This document shows positions 62,329-64,000 of a DNA stretch of 64,000 nucleotides, piece by piece. Both the position numbers and the translations under genes were made by a program. Below the pieces are notes generated by a model, which did not search any database, had not been told where the DNA came from, and saw only the letters and a program-made list of their open reading frames with translations. This DNA is from Tissierellales bacterium. Lineage in GTDB: Bacteria; Bacillota; Clostridia; Tissierellales; VENL01. Positions within the stretch are counted from its first letter, which is position 1, and every line of letters starts with the position of its first letter. The DNA lies in NCBI GenBank assembly GCA_028280805.1, contig JANQLB010000127.1, positions 1-64,000 of the forward strand, read 5' to 3'.

Positions 62329-63407
62329 ATTATCCTCCTATCATATAGCAATGTTCTTTTTTTCTCATAACTTTCAAAAGCATATTCTATGAGTTTCTCT
62401 ATAAGTTCTGCATAGGAGGTTCCATCTGTCTTTTCCCAGAGAGCCGGTGTCATACTGGCATTTGTAAATCCCGGCATAGTGTTAATTTCATTAACAAAAA
62501 ACTTATCCTTATCTTCTACAAAATAATCTATCCTAGCTAAGCCCGTACAATTTAAAAGTTTAAAGACTTTAACAGCTGTTTTCTGCATTTCAGATGTGAC
62601 TTTCTCTGATAGTCTTGCCGGTATAACAGAAATGAGCTTTCCATCAAGGTATTTAGCTGAGTAGTCCATAAAGGGTCTTTCCTGTATAAACTCTCCTACT
62701 ACAGAACTTTTAGGATTTTCATTGCCAATAACTGATATTTGCATCTCTCTTCCAACAATTTCTTCTTCAATAACTAGTTTCATATCATAAAGAAATGCTT
62801 CATTAATTGCTTTTTTTAATTGTTCTATATTTTTACAGCGATTAATGCCGACACTTGACCCTAATCGTGCAGGTTTTACAAAACAGGGATAACCAATAAC
62901 CTCTTGTAATTTAACATAGCTGTCTTCTTCATTTTTTACCCATTCTTGATAATTTAAAATTTCATATTTAGCTTGAGGTACATTAGCCTTTGAAAATAAT
63001 TTCTTCATCATTCCTTTATCAAATCCTACTGCTGATGACATAATTCCATTACCTACATAAGGCACATCTAAAAGCTCTAAAAGTCCTTGAATTGTTCCAT
63101 CTTCACCATTTGTTCCATGTAAAGCAGGAAAAATAACAGTTCTGGTATTAGTACCTATTTTCTCCAAAAAATTTTCAGCGATAGACATTAAAATAGATTT
63201 TGAAGAAAAATCCTTTAATTCTCCAACATCTTCTATTTTCTCACTTACAAGCCCTTTATTACACCAAATACCTTCCTTCGTAATGTAAATAGGATAAATA
63301 TTGTATTTTTCTTTATTTAAAGCATTAATAATAGAGTAAGCAGTCAGTAAAGATACTTCATGCTCCACAGATTTTCCTCCATAAAGTACATAAACATCAA
63401 CTTTCAT
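62325..63407 (-). CDS. ddl: D-alanine--D-alanine ligase
   Basis: LYGGKSVEHEVSLLTA, PALHGTNGEDGTIQGLLEL, VKPARLGSSVGI, NEINTMPGFT; overlaps murF by 4 nt. Confidence 0.96.
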   Translation of the reverse strand: MKVDVYVLYGGKSVEHEVSLLTAYSIINALNKEKYNIYPIYITKEGIWCNKGLVSEKIEDVGELKDFSSKSILMSIAENFLEKIGTNTRTVIFPALHGTNGEDGTIQGLLELLDVPYVGNGIMSSAVGFDKGMMKKLFSKANVPQAKYEILNYQEWVKNEEDSYVKLQEVIGYPCFVKPARLGSSVGINRCKNIEQLKKAINEAFLYDMKLVIEEEIVGREMQISVIGNENPKSSVVGEFIQERPFMDYSAKYLDGKLISVIPARLSEKVTSEMQKTAVKVFKLLNCTGLARIDYFVEDKDKFFVNEINTMPGFTNASMTPALWEKTDGTSYAELIEKLIEYAFESYEKKRTLLYDRRII

Positions 63408-64000
63408 TCTTTTGTTATCCTCCTTCGTAAGTAATTGACCATATATTTATTATAAAATATTAAAATACTGAAATTCTTATAAAAAGCTTTAAGATTTTCT
63501 TAAGATGAGACGAAATAAAGTAAAGAAAGACTTTGATATACTTACTTTTCAAAAGAAATTCCAGGTATTTCAAAGTGTTTATAGTATTTTAAAACAATAT
63601 TTCATTTCTAATATTCAGTATTATTATATCCTTAAATGCTGAATTTTTCAAACTATTTAATATACTTATCTGTATTTTCATTTTTTTATTTTTTCTGTAT
63701 CTTTTTTCATTTCTTGGTTTAATTTTAAACTCTATTTAAATTATTTTCTCAGGCAAATCTTTTAAATATGAGTGTAAAGAAATGCTGTTTTTAAATTTGT
63801 ATATGTTATCATTTATCTCAATAATTCTTCTGAATCAAAATAATAAAAATTTCCCTTCTGGTTTTTGTTGTTTCTAATTATTGCCAAAAAAGAGATTAAA
63901 TTTTCACTAAAATACAGATTTTTTTAATTATTACTGAAATACCTTGTCTCATAATTGATTTACCTATAAATACATAATAAACAATTATTATTTTATAATT

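Noticed and set aside
1-64000. tRNA, rRNA, CRISPR, defence island or intact prophage/transposon
   Set aside because: None could be recognised by eye; a tRNAscan/Infernal run would be needed to rule out RNA genes fully.

Overview
Low-GC chromosomal window from a spore-forming Firmicute (Clostridia/Tissierellia-like by gene content). Most of it is ordinary housekeeping: a LysR regulator, M18 aminopeptidase, a DegS/DegU-like two-component pair, CheW, a hutH-hutU-ftcD-hutI histidine-degradation operon, LacI and MarR regulators, M23 peptidase plus bactofilin, a BmrCD-like heterodimeric ABC exporter, MotA/MotB-like proteins, SpoVB-like flippase, FtsH-like protease, S9 peptidase, a Spo0B/CitA-like histidine kinase, EFR1 ferredoxin with two ABC-2 permeases, DegV, CotF-like coat proteins, an M14 peptidase, PEP synthase, and MurF-Ddl. 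The most interesting parts are non-coding or were missed by the ORF track: (1) a c-di-GMP-I (GEMM-I) riboswitch on the minus strand with a readable terminator/antiterminator, placed upstream of a GNAT-like gene; (2) a 6S RNA on the minus strand; (3) next to it, a ~230-nt highly structured candidate RNA downstream of ftsH, whose G-U pairs favour the minus strand and whose core contains mutually crossing helices; (4) a 1786-aa protein combining a degenerate kinase (pseudokinase), AAA/STAND ATPase, TPRs, GAF and an apparently intact GGDEF domain; (5) a PadR-like gene knocked out of frame by one nucleotide next to a decayed element; (6) a ~218-bp MITE-like inverted-repeat element; (7) small unannotated ORFs. 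GGDEF protein, EAL-CBS protein and c-di-GMP riboswitch together make c-di-GMP signalling a recurring theme. No CRISPR array, rRNA, tRNA, or intact transposon was recognised.
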